Source: Prinia subflava | Taxonomy: Eukaryota > Chordata > Aves > Passeriformes > Cisticolidae | DNA length: 64,000 nucleotides | Assembly: GCF_021018805.1 (NCBI RefSeq) | Contig: NC_086247.1 | Coordinates: 92,488,140 to 92,552,139 of the forward strand | Direction: 5' to 3' | Shown: positions 63,193 to 64,000 of the stretch, one piece after another | Layout: every line of letters begins with the position of its first letter | How positions within the stretch are numbered: the first letter of the stretch is position 1 | Notes under the pieces: generated by a model | What the model was told of the DNA's origin: nothing | The model's database searches: none | The model's input: only the letters and a program-made list of their open reading frames with translations | Position numbers and translations under genes: made by a program

Positions 63193-63730
63193 CTCTACTC
63201 AGCCCTGGTGAGGTGACACCTGGAGTGCTGTGTCCAGTTCTGGACCTCTCAGGACAAGAGAGACATGGAGCACCTGGTCCAGTGGAGGGACACAAAGATG
63301 TTCAAGGGACTGAAGCATCTCTGTTACGAGGGCAGACTGAGGGCGCTGGGCCTGTTCAGCCTCAAGAAGAGGTGACGAAGAGGGGATCTCAACAATGTCC
63401 ATAAACATCTGACGTGAGGATGTCAGAGGATGTTTCCAGGCTCTTCCTCAGTGGTGCCGAGCAATAGCACAAGAGGCAATGAGTGGAAACTGATGCCTGG
63501 GAAATTCCCCCTGAACATGAGGAAGAACTTCTTTACTGAGCAGGTGACCAAGCACTGGGACAGATTGCCCAGAGGGCCTGTGGAGTCTCCCTCACTGGAG
63601 AAATTCCAGAACTGTCAGGATGCAATCCTGTGCCATGTCCTCTACACTGACCCTGCTTCCACAGGGAGATTGGATCAGATGACCCCTCTGAAGTCCCTTC
63701 CAGCTTGACCCATCCTGGGATTCTGTGTGT
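63193..63730 (+). mobile_element. CR1 LINE fragment with 3' terminus, gene orientation
   Basis: Sense-strand CR1 wording: AGCCCTGGTGAGGTGACACC, TGGAGTGCTGTGTCCAGTTC, GGGCGCTGGGCCTGTTCAGC, GAGGAAGAACTTCTTTACTG, AGAGGGCCTGTGGAGTCTCC, and a 3' end with TCCCTTCCAGCTTGACCCAT followed by GGGATTCTGTGTG. The CR1 terminal octamer type ATTCTGTG occurs at 63720-63727. The 5' end is truncated within the reverse-transcriptase downstream/3'UTR region. The plus and minus frames over it are part of the element, not genes. Confidence 0.95.
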
Positions 63731-64000
63731 AGATGAGCTTCAAGTAAATGTTATTAAATAAGTCCCCATTATTCAATTTTTCATTATAAACAGTGTAAAA
63801 AAATGTAATTTCATCAGGAAATTACTCCACTTTTTTTTTCAAGTGCTTACCTATTTTAGAGCCATTTTAAGTCCATTTATATTTCCAGCAAAAAATGTTG
63901 CTCCTGAATTTTGGGCTCTTTCTTTTTTTAAACGCATAACCTAGGAACATCTGTTATGTGCTGTCTTTTTGGTGAATTGGGACTGTCTGATATCATGGCT
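63731..64000 (+). other. CDKAL1 intron to window end
   Basis: Short AT-rich stretch with T-runs near 63831 and 63923. Nothing else is seen. Confidence 0.6.

Noticed and set aside
63199..63708. Frames on both strands at the right end
   Set aside because: They are pieces of a sense CR1 element, not host genes.
1..64000. CRISPR arrays, operons, bacterial-type promoters or ribosome binding sites
   Set aside because: The window is vertebrate intron; no array of spaced direct repeats was seen and bacterial signals do not apply.

Overview
The window reads as a piece of a songbird (passerine) genome lying inside one very large gene. The repeats point to a bird: four fragments of the CR1 LINE family, a tRNA-Ile-headed SINE with a CR1-like tail (the TguSINE1 type of passerines), and three endogenous-retrovirus LTR remnants of types I associate with passerines. 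Bases are AT-rich, repeats are sparse (roughly 6% by my tally) and no long open reading frames are present, as expected of avian intron.

Only one exon is firmly recognised: 60468-60551 on the + strand, 84 nt in phase 0 with consensus splice sites. It encodes 28 residues that match the start of the TRAM domain of CDKAL1, the tRNA methylthiotransferase that makes ms2t6A37 in tRNA-Lys(UUU). The window would therefore be CDKAL1 intron (at least 60 kb) + one exon + the first 3.4 kb of the next intron. I could not find either neighbouring coding exon.

Layout: 1-6.5 kb plain intron; 6.5-7.9 kb a solo LTR in gene orientation; 8-10.5 kb intron with an exon-like ORF, a regulatory-looking stretch and an antisense SINE relic; 10.5-18.2 kb intron; 18.3-19.0 kb an ERV 3' end plus LTR in gene orientation; 19-58.8 kb intron with a CR1 fragment, small tandem repeats, hairpins, microsatellites and one coding-like antisense stretch near 52 kb; 58.8-59.4 kb an antisense ERVL-like LTR dense in GATA motifs; 60.5 kb the CDKAL1 exon; 61.0-61.3 and 63.2-63.7 kb two more CR1 copies.

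No operon, CRISPR array, RNA gene or complete protein gene is present, and I found no clear new biological system. The most useful leads are the coding-like antisense stretch at 51990-52475, the GATA-rich LTR about 1 kb upstream of the exon, the two LTR polyadenylation signals in gene orientation, and a few dense non-repetitive stretches that may be conserved regulatory elements. The last idea rests on the known role of CDKAL1 introns as host for SOX4 long-range enhancers; conservation itself cannot be seen from one sequence.
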